This document shows positions 52,424 through 60,159 of a stretch of DNA of 64,000 nt, one piece after another. The stretch is from Exiguobacterium sp. s193. GTDB taxonomy: Bacteria > Bacillota > Bacilli > Exiguobacteriales > Exiguobacteriaceae. The notes beneath the pieces were generated by a model, which saw nothing but the letters and a program-made list of their open reading frames with translations, was not told the origin of the DNA and made no database searches. The translations under genes were made by a program, and so were the position numbers. Each line of letters starts with the position of its first letter. Position 1 is the stretch's first letter. The stretch lies in contig NZ_JACSMR010000003.1 in assembly GCF_018618755.1 (NCBI RefSeq), forward strand, positions 62,001 to 126,000, given 5' to 3'.

Positions 52424-52758
52424 CCGCCAAAGAAACCAGACGACGAGCCCGTCCCAAAACCTTTTGTCTTCGCATTATAACTTTTGACGGCTTTTGACTT
52501 CGGTGTATATCCTTTCGTCCGCATCGCGCTATGCATCAGGGCACGGGATGCAAAATAACTGCCTCCCCAGTAATAAAAACCAGAATGCGTCGATGTCTTA
52601 TCATCACAATACCAGACGCCTTCTTCATTATCGTATTCATAATTGTCGCAGTCCGGATCATCCGGACGCTCAGCTTGTGCATCGTCAGCACCACAACCAC
52701 TGAGTGTCGTTCCAATCAAAAGTGTCGCCGCAAGTGATGCTTGTTTCATCCATCTCAC
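52420..52758 (-). CDS. Small lipoprotein partner of the GspS-like ligase
   Basis: The 112-residue exported protein has lipobox TTLSGCGADD (Cys at about residue 22), so it is lipid-anchored outside. The mature part is acidic first (DDPDCDNYEYDNEEGVWYCDD) and ends in a Gly/Ser/Phe-rich tail (GFGTGSSSGFFGG). Two further Cys may pair. The arrangement recalls E. coli YgiB beside YgiC. The GTG at 52758 lies 9 nt after AAAGGGG. It is first gene of the three-gene operon. Confidence 0.75.
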   Translation of the reverse strand: MRWMKQASLAATLLIGTTLSGCGADDAQAERPDDPDCDNYEYDNEEGVWYCDDKTSTHSGFYYWGGSYFASRALMHSAMRTKGYTPKSKAVKSYNAKTKGFGTGSSSGFFGG

Positions 52759-52893
52759 AATTCATACCCCTTTCCTAACAATTTGTTATTCTAAGTATAC
52801 GCTTTTTCTCCTCAAAAAGTTTCCTTGTCGTACCGGAACTTTTTTCTGATCGCCCGAGTAGAACATATCATGCCGTTACAAGGAGGAATCACG

Positions 52894-53340
52894 ATGTCAC
52901 TTGCTTATTATGTCGAAGATCAAGATGAGTTTAAGTCGATTTATCAATACAGTCGTTTCGCGATCGAACCGGATGAAATCATCGCCCATCAATTATGTGA
53001 ATTTCATATCATTGAAGGTCAACTGTATGAATTACGCTCCAACGAAATGGATGGCGAGTACGATCAACTGATTGTCGATCATATCGAAGCTTCCCCGCTC
53101 GATGCGGAGGACCGGATTTATCCCCCACACCAGATCCATCTTGAATTTCGCCGGTACATGCCGAGCGGTTCATCCCCGCTCCTCAAAACGATGACCGTCC
53201 CGAACCATGTCCAAGCGATGCGCTATTTAATCAAAGATAAAATCATCGTGCCGGAGCATGGAACGTTTGAGCGCGACAGCTGCGAAATCGACCTTGACCG
53301 GAATTGTTATGTCATTTATCTCGGTCAAGATGTCCGTTAA
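52894..53340 (+). CDS. Hypothetical protein (148 aa)
   Basis: Not recognised. The product is acidic and soluble with no signal peptide. The ATG at 52894 follows AAGGAGGAA, and codon use matches neighbours, so it is a real gene. The sequence looks mixed alpha/beta (EIIAHQLCEFHIIEGQLYEL, VPNHVQAMRYLIKDKII). It faces away from the ligase operon across a short promoter region. Confidence 0.7.
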   Translation: MSLAYYVEDQDEFKSIYQYSRFAIEPDEIIAHQLCEFHIIEGQLYELRSNEMDGEYDQLIVDHIEASPLDAEDRIYPPHQIHLEFRRYMPSGSSPLLKTMTVPNHVQAMRYLIKDKIIVPEHGTFERDSCEIDLDRNCYVIYLGQDVR

Positions 53341-53427
53341 AAGGATGAATTAAGTAGAGTTCGTTTTCAAAAAGCGTTTTTTTTGGCATACTATAAGATA
53401 AGAACGAATTAATCGAGGTGAACACAC

Positions 53428-53601
53428 ATGAGCGAACAACCAAAAAAATTATCACTTCAAGAAGCGATGATTGAACAATTAAAAGCAAAAAAACAATCAC
53501 AGACAAAACGTCCGACTGGTCTTCGTGGAACGGAAACGAAACAGATGACGAGCCAGAAGACGAAAAAGACGAACAACCAGAAAAAACGTACAGGTGTCTA
53601 A
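53428..53601 (+). CDS. Small basic protein (57 aa)
   Basis: The frame runs from ATG 53428 to TAA 53601 with GAGGTG 8 nt upstream. The product is very Lys/Gln/Thr-rich (MSEQPKKLSLQEAMIEQL, then a basic tail), probably unfolded and able to bind nucleic acid. It precedes the ABC-F gene by 35 bp on the same strand, so the two may share a transcript; a link to ribosomes or RNA is a guess from charge and context. Confidence 0.6.
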   Translation: MSEQPKKLSLQEAMIEQLKAKKQSQTKRPTGLRGTETKQMTSQKTKKTNNQKKRTGV

Positions 53602-53636
53602 TCACAACATTGAATTCATGAAATAAGGGAGTAGTT

Positions 53637-55193
53637 ATGAGTATTTTAACGGTATCAAACTTAAGCCATGGCTTTGGTGATCGTGCGATTTTCGAAGATG
53701 TCTCGTTCCGCCTGTTAAAGGGTGAACACATCGGCCTCGTCGGAGCAAACGGTGAAGGGAAATCGACCTTCATGAACATCATCACTTCTCAGCTCGAACC
53801 GGACGAAGGAAAAGTCGAGTGGGCGAAACATGTCCGTGTCGGTTATCTCGACCAGCATGCCGTCCTCGCAAAAGGATTAACGATTCGTGATGCGCTAAAA
53901 GGGGCATTCCAATACTTGTTCGATATCGAACAGGAAATCAATGACCTGTATGCGAAGATGGGTGAAGTCGAGCCCGAAGAACTCGAAAAGATGCTTGAGG
54001 AAGTCGGTGTCTTACAAGACATTCTAACGAATAATGATTTTTATACGATCGACGCAAAAGTCGAAGAAATCGCCCGTGGTCTTGGTCTCGATGAAATCGG
54101 CTTAGACCGTGATGTCCACGAACTAAGTGGCGGTCAGCGTACAAAAATCTTACTTGCGAAGCTCTTACTTGAAAAACCAGATATCTTGTTACTCGATGAG
54201 CCGACCAACTATCTTGATGTGCAACACATCGAATGGTTGAAACGGTACCTCAACGATTACGAGAACGCGTTCATCTTGATTTCGCATGATATCCCATTCT
54301 TAAATAGCGTCATCAACTTGATTTATCATATGGAAAATCAAGGTTTGAGCCGTTACGTGGGTGACTATGATAATTTCTTGACGGTTCATGAAGCGAAAAA
54401 GAAACAATTGGAGTCTGCCTTTAAGCGGCAACAACAAGAAATTTCTGAACTTAAAGATTTTGTCGCCCGTAACAAGGCGCGTGTCTCGACACGAAACATG
54501 GCGATGTCTCGTCAGAAAAAACTCGACAAGATGGATGTCATCGAGCTTGCACAAGAACGTCCGCAACCGGAATTCCATTTCCAGACGGCTCGGACACCAA
54601 GCAAGCTGATGTTCGAAGCAAAAGGTCTTGTCATCGGCTACGACGAACCACTCTCGCGTCCGCTTGATTTAACGATCGAACGGGGGCAAAAGATTGCCTT
54701 GCATGGTGCGAACGGAATCGGGAAGTCGACATTACTGAAAAGTTTACTCGGTGAGATTCCCGCTGTCTCAGGGATGGTCGATCGTGGTGAAAACTTGCAC
54801 ATCGGCTATTTCGAACAAGAAATCAAAGAGAAAAATTCGAACACGTGTATCGAAGAAATCTGGGGAACGTTCCCATCCTTGACGCAACAACAAGTCCGGG
54901 CGATGCTCGCGAAATGTGGTTTGATGACAAAACACATCGAATCTAAAATCGAAGTGCTCAGCGGTGGAGAAAAGGCGAAAGTCCGTCTCTGTAAGCTGAT
55001 GAACACGGAATCAAACATTCTGGTTCTCGATGAGCCGACGAACCACTTGGACGTCGAAGCGAAAGAGGAATTGAAACGGGCCTTGCAAGAATATAAAGGA
55101 ACGGTCCTCTTGATTTCGCACGAACCTGAATTTTATGAAGCAGTCGCAACTGACTTATGGAACTGTGAATCATGGACGACGAAAGTCTTTTGA
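53637..55193 (+). CDS. ABC-F family ATPase (YfmM-like)
   Basis: The 518-residue protein has two ABC domains and no membrane helices. Domain 1 has GANGEGKST, LSGGQRTKILLAKLL and LLLDEPTNYLD; domain 2 has GANGIGKST, LSGGEKAKVRLCKLM and LVLDEPTNHLD; a charged linker joins them (about 240-310). ABC-F proteins act on ribosomes, relieving stalls or giving antibiotic protection. The length equals B. subtilis YfmM; the linker is not the long type of known resistance factors. GGGAG lies before the ATG. Confidence 0.9.
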   Translation: MSILTVSNLSHGFGDRAIFEDVSFRLLKGEHIGLVGANGEGKSTFMNIITSQLEPDEGKVEWAKHVRVGYLDQHAVLAKGLTIRDALKGAFQYLFDIEQEINDLYAKMGEVEPEELEKMLEEVGVLQDILTNNDFYTIDAKVEEIARGLGLDEIGLDRDVHELSGGQRTKILLAKLLLEKPDILLLDEPTNYLDVQHIEWLKRYLNDYENAFILISHDIPFLNSVINLIYHMENQGLSRYVGDYDNFLTVHEAKKKQLESAFKRQQQEISELKDFVARNKARVSTRNMAMSRQKKLDKMDVIELAQERPQPEFHFQTARTPSKLMFEAKGLVIGYDEPLSRPLDLTIERGQKIALHGANGIGKSTLLKSLLGEIPAVSGMVDRGENLHIGYFEQEIKEKNSNTCIEEIWGTFPSLTQQQVRAMLAKCGLMTKHIESKIEVLSGGEKAKVRLCKLMNTESNILVLDEPTNHLDVEAKEELKRALQEYKGTVLLISHEPEFYEAVATDLWNCESWTTKVF

Positions 55194-55228
55194 TTGATTG
55201 TCTCTTACTGTTTTAAGAACGATGATTG

Positions 55229-55260
55229 GAGCCGCCCTGTTGATCGGGGCGGCTCTTTTT
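55229..55260 (+). terminator. Rho-independent terminator after the ABC-F gene
   Basis: GAGCCGCCC / GGGCGGCTC stem with T5. The repeat arrays begin 40 bp later. Confidence 0.85.
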
Positions 55261-55299
55261 GTTTTGTATCAAAAAAGAGAATGGCGGTAATGCGGATTT

Positions 55300-55626
55300 T
55301 GCCAGGTCCTTTGGATGAACGGCGCAGTCGTACGGGATTCAAAGCTTCCTCCTTTCCGTTGCTTTCCTCGGGCGCATGATTTGTCAGGTCCTTTAGATGA
55401 ACGGCGCAGTCGTACGGGATGCAAAGCTTCTTCCTTTCCGTTGCTTTTCTCAAGCGCATGACTTGTCAGGTCCTTTGGATGAACGGTGCAGTGGTATGTG
55501 ATTCAAAGCTTCTTCCTTTCCGTTGCTTTCCTCAAGCCATGACTTGTCAGGTCCTTTGGATGAACGGCGCAATCATATGTGATTCAAAGCTTCTTCCTTT
55601 CCGTTGCTTTCCTCAGGCGAGGCGCA
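55300..55626. repeat. Tandem array of four ~82-bp repeats
   Basis: Units start at 55300, 55382, 55464 and 55545 with T-G-(C/T)-CAGGTCCTTTGGATGAAC and end in CCTTTCCGTTGCTTTCCTC. The last unit runs into a reverse-orientation copy of the 3' half of the locus 1 element (about 55604-55728). The CCGTTGCTTTCCTC end of each unit is the complement of the 3' arm of that element, so the array is an amplified piece of it. No gene is supported. Confidence 0.8.
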
Positions 55627-55728
55627 AGCCGTTGCTCCTTGTCCCGTAAGGACAAGAAGCAGGGTCTCGCCTGCCTCTGACAGCGCGTTAAAACGCGCCT
55701 TATCCCGTAGGAGTCAACGGAAAAGCGA
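55604..55728 (-). repeat. Structured interspersed repeat, locus 3, 3' half (reverse orientation)
   Basis: It corresponds to about 1905-2050 of locus 1 in reverse complement. Closing arms are AAGCTTC/GAAGCTT where locus 1 has AAGCGTC/GACGCTT, TTTCCGTTG/CAACGGAAA replaces TTTCGTTG/CAACGAAA, and the central hairpin is GCGCGTT/AACGCGC instead of GTGCGTT/AACGCAC. CTTGTCC-CGTA-AGGACAAG is another hairpin. Paired changes keep each stem. Confidence 0.75.
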
Positions 55729-56632
55729 AGCTTTTTTAAGCTCTCCCCAAGAAGAACGACATGTAACGCGAATATTTTAAAGCGCATACCGGCTTGAATC
55801 GCTTCCGTAGCGAAAAGCGGGCGCCCGCGACCCTGCAACACAGTGAAGCGGCGTGGACGCCCGCCGCTCGGAGACGAGACAAGATGGAGCAGCGCGGCAC
55901 ACTACGCACCTTTTTATACCAGTACGCTTCCATTCGAAACGGAGCATCTCTGACTTGGAGTCAAAAAAAAGAAAGCTTTTTTAAGCTCTCCCCAAGAAGA
56001 ACGACATGTAACGCGAATATTTTAAAGCGCATACCGGCTTGAATCGCTTCCGTAGCGAAAAGCGGGCGTCCGCGACCCTGCAACGCAGTGAAGCGGCGTG
56101 GACGCCCGCCGCTCGGAGACGAGACAAGATGGAGCAGCGCGGCACACTACGCACCTTTTTATACCAGTACGCTTCCATTCGAAACGGGGCATCTCTGACT
56201 TGGAGTCAAAAAAAAGAAAGCTTTTTTAAGCTCTCCCCAAGAAGAACGACATGTAACGCGAATATTTTAAAGCGCATGCCGACTTGAATCGCTTCCGTAG
56301 CGAAAAGCGGGCGCCCGCGACCCTGCAACGCAGTGAAGCGGCGTGGACGCTCGCCGCTCGGAGACGAGACAAGGCGGAGCAGCGCGGCACACTACGCACC
56401 TCTTTATACCAGTACGCTTCCATTCGAAACGGAACATCTCTGACTTGGAGTCAACGAAAAAGAAAGCTTTTTTAAGCTCTCCCTAAGAAGGACGACAATA
56501 CCTTGGCGCGCATGCCGACTTGAATCGCTTCCGTAGCGAAAAGCGGGCGTCCGCGACCCTGCAACACAGTGAAGCGGCGTGGACGCCCGCCGCTCGGAGA
56601 CGAGACAAGGTGGAGCAGCGCGGCACACTACA
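55728..56632 (-). repeat. Tandem array of 245-bp repeats (three full, one partial)
   Basis: Units start at 55728, 55973, 56218 and 56464 (periods 245, 245, 246) and are nearly identical; the fourth is changed near its start and cut short near 56632. Each unit is the reverse complement of a module related to 1740-1860 of locus 1. It shares the core CGCCGCT...TTGCAGGGTCGC inside a stem GCGGGCGTCC/GGACGCCCGC, plus TCGCT/AGCGA. Units join through GGAGTCA followed by an A-rich stretch. Open frames in it are by-products of the repeat. Confidence 0.85.
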
Positions 56633-56793
56633 AGCAAGTCGATTACAAGCACACCTCCATCCCGGCTCTCAAACTGCGGTCGCAAAACGTTCTTCTCCCA
56701 CTTTATTTTTTGTTCATAGACTTAACGATTGCTTTGCTTCCTAACTTGTATCACACTATGAAACATACGAAACTTTTTAAAGGAGCGAATGAG

Positions 56794-57579
56794 ATGGAAA
56801 CGATCACGAAAAAAGCCAGTCTTTCTTTAATTGCCATACCGAGCGGAGGTGACGAAGAGCTCTTCTGCCGTCTGTATTCTCCGGCAAGTACAGGTCCTGC
56901 TCCGTTAATCGTCCTCTTCCACGGGTTTCCCGGGAAACAATTGAACATGGACTGGGCAGTCCGTCTCCAAGAAATCGGCTATCATGTCCTCGTGACCTCT
57001 TACCGCGGAACCATTGGCAGTCCGGGTGCGTTTCGTTTTCGTCATGTCCTGGAAGATGCGACAGCCATCATGGAGCATGTCGCTTCTCCCGCTTTTACAG
57101 AACAGCATGATGTTCTTGCCGACCAAATCACGATCGTCGGTCACAGCATGGGTGGGTTTGCTGGTCTGCACGCGTTTGCCGCCGTTCCGCACATCAAACA
57201 CTACATCGGAATTTCACCGTTCAACTTCGGTCTGATTGGTCAACTGATCCTCGACTATCCGGAACATGAGGAAGCCTTACGCGGTGTTCTCAGCCGCGGT
57301 GCGTCTTTCCTTACAGCGACTGACGGTGACACGTTACTCGATGAGTTAAAGGCCAACCATGCGAGTTGGAATCTTCTTGCGCTCAAGGAAGAACTAAAGG
57401 ACCGCTCGGCATTGCTCGTCACGTCTGAACGGGATGAAACATCCGTCAAAGCACTCCACCACGACCTCCTTCAAAACGCCGGTTACTTCGAAGAACTGGT
57501 CGTCGACAGTGATCACAACTACATCGAAAATCGGGAAGATGCTTTCGTCGCATGGACGAACTGGCTCGGGCAACGATAA
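56794..57579 (+). CDS. Alpha/beta hydrolase (serine esterase/peptidase-like)
   Basis: The 261-residue soluble hydrolase has the oxyanion motif VLFHGFPGKQLNMDW, nucleophile elbow IVGHSMGGFAG, acid near TSERDETS and His in DSDHNYIENR. It resembles S9-type or feruloyl-esterase-like hydrolases of Bacilli; substrate unknown. The ATG at 56794 is chosen for AAAGGAG upstream; earlier in-frame codons lie in the repeat array. It is transcribed away from the array, with a terminator after it. Confidence 0.8.
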   Translation: METITKKASLSLIAIPSGGDEELFCRLYSPASTGPAPLIVLFHGFPGKQLNMDWAVRLQEIGYHVLVTSYRGTIGSPGAFRFRHVLEDATAIMEHVASPAFTEQHDVLADQITIVGHSMGGFAGLHAFAAVPHIKHYIGISPFNFGLIGQLILDYPEHEEALRGVLSRGASFLTATDGDTLLDELKANHASWNLLALKEELKDRSALLVTSERDETSVKALHHDLLQNAGYFEELVVDSDHNYIENREDAFVAWTNWLGQR

Positions 57580-57580
57580 T

Positions 57581-57620
57581 AAAACCGGAATCCTCTTAAG
57601 ACGTCGAGGATTCCGGTTTT
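57581..57620. terminator. Bidirectional terminator overlapping a stop codon
   Basis: AAAACCGGAATCCTC / GAGGATTCCGGTTTT long stem. On the minus strand the last codons and the stop (57596-57598) of the ferric-reductase-like gene lie within the hairpin. Confidence 0.85.
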
Positions 57621-58168
57621 ATTTGAACTTTTGTTTTAGGACGCAGACGCATCCGGTAAAGAATCAATACGATGAATGTCAGTGTCGAAGCCGCATACCA
57701 GATTGTCGTAAACAACGTTCCCGTATCTGTCCCGATGAAGAGACCATGGAGCGTCATCAATCCCCAAGCCGGTAAGACAAGCCAGTGCGTTAATTTCCAT
57801 AAGGTTTTTCCGAGCGTCTCTTTTAGGAAGTCCGACGTGATCAGGACAAAACCGAAGAGATAAAGACTGATTGTCCCAAAGGCATTCCACAGTGGTTCGT
57901 AAGAGGCGTTGCCCGGTATCAAAATCTCGAGGATGGATAGCGGTGCATACGTATCCACGACGATCAACGTCGCGTGGAGGACAATCGCGAGTAGTCCGGC
58001 CCATCCGCTGTAGAGATGGATGTTATGAAGTCGTGCTTTTTGTTTTCGGAGATTCGGAAACGAGCCTAATAACCCCGCTAATACGGATAACGTCATCAAA
58101 AAGTGACCCGCTAGCCCACTTAGACGAATCATCGTCCAGGTCGAAAACATCCATTTCAACCAGTCCAT
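57596..58168 (-). CDS. Ferric-reductase-like transmembrane haem protein (YedZ/MsrQ-type domain)
   Basis: The 190-residue protein has about five or six helices and paired His residues in successive helices (GHFLMTL, HNIHLYSGW, LHATLIV, THWLVLPAWGLMTLHGLFIG), the haem-b layout of the ferric reductase-like domain. It lacks the FAD/NADPH domain, so electrons must come from a partner or quinol. ATG 58168 follows AAAGGAG at 10 nt. It overlaps the apbE gene by 13 bp. Confidence 0.8.
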   Translation of the reverse strand: MDWLKWMFSTWTMIRLSGLAGHFLMTLSVLAGLLGSFPNLRKQKARLHNIHLYSGWAGLLAIVLHATLIVVDTYAPLSILEILIPGNASYEPLWNAFGTISLYLFGFVLITSDFLKETLGKTLWKLTHWLVLPAWGLMTLHGLFIGTDTGTLFTTIWYAASTLTFIVLILYRMRLRPKTKVQIKPESSTS

Positions 58169-59046
58169 AGTGCGCACTCTCCTTTCTTCTCGGATATGAT
58201 TTCACCTGACGCATCGAGTAATAATAATCGCCCATTCGGAAACCATTTGAATAATTTCTCTTGCCGTTCCTGTTCTGTCATCTGAAAAGCAAGTTTCGTC
58301 ATGACTTCCGCTTCGTACAGCTGTGGAGCAGAAGCAGTCACTTGAATGAGCGGTGTCTCAATCGGTCGCCCCGTTTTGCCGTCAAGTAAGTGATGGTTGA
58401 CCCGTTCACCGACACGCCAGGAGCGATAAATCCGATTGGATGTTGCGACCGCCCCTTGTCGAAGGCTGATTTCCGCGATTTCTTCTTCTGTATGCGGATG
58501 TGTAATGCCAATCTTCCATGGTGTTTCGTCCGACCAGACGACGACATCACCGCCAGCTTCAATCAATCCGCGTCGTCGTTCTTTCCGAAGCCGTTGCGCC
58601 ACCATCATTGCGGCTGCGCCTTTCCCGATTCCACCTAAGTCAATTGCTCCTCCACCAACACGTGTCACTTCAAGCCCTTCGAGAATGAATGGTGTAATCT
58701 CCGGGGGACCAACCCGTTCCGACTCAGTCGCATAGTGAAACGGAAATGAATCCCGGTATCCGTTCGCCTGTTGTTGTTCAAGAAGAAACGGAGAAAAATA
58801 GTGCTCCGTCTGTTCAAAATAACGAATCGAACGCTTTAATAACCGAGCGAGTGGTAACGAAATCGATAAGGTTTCACCGATTCGAAGGCGATTCAAACGG
58901 TTCACTTCACTCGCTTCAGCAAACCGTGACCACTCTCGATCAACGTAGCTGAAGAATCGTTCAATCTCTTGCCATTCTTCTTCAGGAATCTGGTTTTCCG
59001 TCACGAAACGAATCGTATTATGCATCGAATAGAGTTGACGTTCCAT
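58156..59046 (-). CDS. apbE: FAD:protein FMN transferase (ApbE family)
   Basis: The 296-residue enzyme attaches FMN to Ser/Thr of target flavoproteins. The motifs IDLGGIGKGAAAMMV, IEAGGDVVVW, KIGITHP and HHLLDGKTGRPIETPL are present. Unlike most family members it has no signal peptide or lipobox at the chosen start (ATG 59046, AGGAGG 7 nt upstream), so it would act in the cytoplasm. No clear flavinylation target is encoded nearby. It sits between an acidic anchored protein and the haem protein, probably in one operon. Confidence 0.85.
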   Translation of the reverse strand: MERQLYSMHNTIRFVTENQIPEEEWQEIERFFSYVDREWSRFAEASEVNRLNRLRIGETLSISLPLARLLKRSIRYFEQTEHYFSPFLLEQQQANGYRDSFPFHYATESERVGPPEITPFILEGLEVTRVGGGAIDLGGIGKGAAAMMVAQRLRKERRRGLIEAGGDVVVWSDETPWKIGITHPHTEEEIAEISLRQGAVATSNRIYRSWRVGERVNHHLLDGKTGRPIETPLIQVTASAPQLYEAEVMTKLAFQMTEQERQEKLFKWFPNGRLLLLDASGEIISEKKGECALWTG

Positions 59047-59057
59047 CACTTGACCTC

Positions 59058-59369
59058 CTATTTCGAATGGCTTGAGCGTCCATCGCTGTTTCCGCTCGGC
59101 TGGCTGAATCCGGAAGAGTCATCCTCTGACCATCCCTCATCATCATTATCATCATAATATCCGCCATCATCGTCTGACTCCTCGTCATCATAAGAATCCC
59201 CTTGTGTGGGTTGACTCGGGAAAGTTGTTTCATTTGAATACGTATCCCCTGTACTGACCGGTGTCGTCGATTGTCCGTTTGAGCTGACACTCAATTGACC
59301 AATCGCTAGACCGATGAAAACCGTACTACTTAAACCGACCATCCATTTCGCAAACGGCTTTGGTTTCAT
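59058..59369 (-). CDS. Membrane-anchored acidic low-complexity protein
   Basis: A 103-residue protein. A short basic start and one hydrophobic helix (about residues 9-27) are followed by a tail almost wholly of Asp, Glu, Ser, Gly and Tyr (DDEESDDDGGYYDDNDDEGW), which should lie outside the cell and could bind metal ions such as iron or calcium. No ApbE flavinylation motif is visible. It is first gene of the apbE-haem protein operon and faces the two-component genes. Confidence 0.7.
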   Translation of the reverse strand: MKPKPFAKWMVGLSSTVFIGLAIGQLSVSSNGQSTTPVSTGDTYSNETTFPSQPTQGDSYDDEESDDDGGYYDDNDDEGWSEDDSSGFSQPSGNSDGRSSHSK

Positions 59370-59403
59370 CTTTCTTCATCCCCTCTCGTTTCTTGTTATC
59401 TTT

Positions 59404-59437
59404 ACTGTAGCGCTAAAAACTGATAACTAGCTGACGG
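59404..59437. promoter_or_regulatory. Divergent promoter region with proposed response-regulator motif
   Basis: CTGATAACTAGCTGACGG (59420-59437) is, in reverse complement, 16/18 identical to CCGTCAGCTAACTATCAG upstream of the DUF2231 gene (61325-61342). For the minus-strand operon it lies 10 bp before TACAGT (complement of 59404-59409), a possible -10 box. The adjacent two-component system is the likely binder. Confidence 0.55.
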
Positions 59438-59481
59438 CAACTATGGGATAATAAGAAAAAATGAACGCGGAGGGAAAATTC

Positions 59482-60159
59482 ATGCGTGTATTGATTGCAG
59501 AAGACGATCAGCGGCTCGCGAAGATGCTAAGGCTGCATCTCGAACGTGCTGGCTATCAAGTCGATGTCGCGATAGATGGGATTGATGCACTCGATCAATG
59601 TCAGACGTTTCGTTACGATTTGCTTGTTCTCGATTGGATGATGCCTCATAAAAGCGGGATTGAGGTCGCAGCTGAACTCCGGAAAAACCGTTTTGAAGGC
59701 GGAATCTTGATGTTGACGGCTCGTGATACAGAAATCGACCTCGTCCATGGTCTCGATAGTGGTGCCGATGATTATCTCGTTAAGCCGTTCCAATCGAATG
59801 AACTGCTTGCCCGTCTCCGTGCACTGAGTCGTCGACAAAAGAAAGCCTTCGTCGATACCGTCTCCTACCAAGGACTCGAACTCGATGTCTCATCCCAAAC
59901 GATTTCCTATAATCAGCATCCACTGGAATTGACACGTCGTGAATTTGAGTTTTTATCCCTCTTATTACGCCGACCGGAACAAGTCATGGGCCGCGAACTG
60001 ATCATCGAAGTCGTCTGGGGAATCGGTGCCGACGTCACGGACAACGCCCTCGATGCCCTGGTCCGTCTCGTCCGTAAAAAATTAGAAGCAGTCGGTGCAC
60101 CTGCACTCATCAAAACCGTTCGCGGTTTTGGTTATCGCCTCGGTGACCACCATGCTTGA
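59482..60159 (+). CDS. OmpR-family response regulator of the redox locus
   Basis: A 225-residue regulator. The receiver has AEDDQRL, phosphorylated Asp in VLDWMMPHKSG, Thr in MLTARD and Lys in LVKPFQS. The winged helix (ELTRREFEFLSLLLRRPEQ to DALVRLVRKKLEAVG, GFGYRLG) binds DNA. The ATG at 59482 follows GGAGGG. It is encoded with the kinase that overlaps its stop by 8 bp. Confidence 0.9.
   Translation: MRVLIAEDDQRLAKMLRLHLERAGYQVDVAIDGIDALDQCQTFRYDLLVLDWMMPHKSGIEVAAELRKNRFEGGILMLTARDTEIDLVHGLDSGADDYLVKPFQSNELLARLRALSRRQKKAFVDTVSYQGLELDVSSQTISYNQHPLELTRREFEFLSLLLRRPEQVMGRELIIEVVWGIGADVTDNALDALVRLVRKKLEAVGAPALIKTVRGFGYRLGDHHA

Noticed and set aside
53312-53785. A 157-codon minus-strand frame
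   Set aside because: It is antisense to the small basic gene and the ABC-F start, both with good ribosome sites, and its composition is typical of a shadow frame.
55584-56475. Recurring 60-90-codon open frames on both strands in the tandem arrays
   Set aside because: They repeat only because the DNA repeats, lack ribosome sites and have unnatural composition.
55300-56632. CRISPR array
   Set aside because: Units are contiguous with no unique spacers, are 82 or 245 bp long, and no cas genes are nearby.
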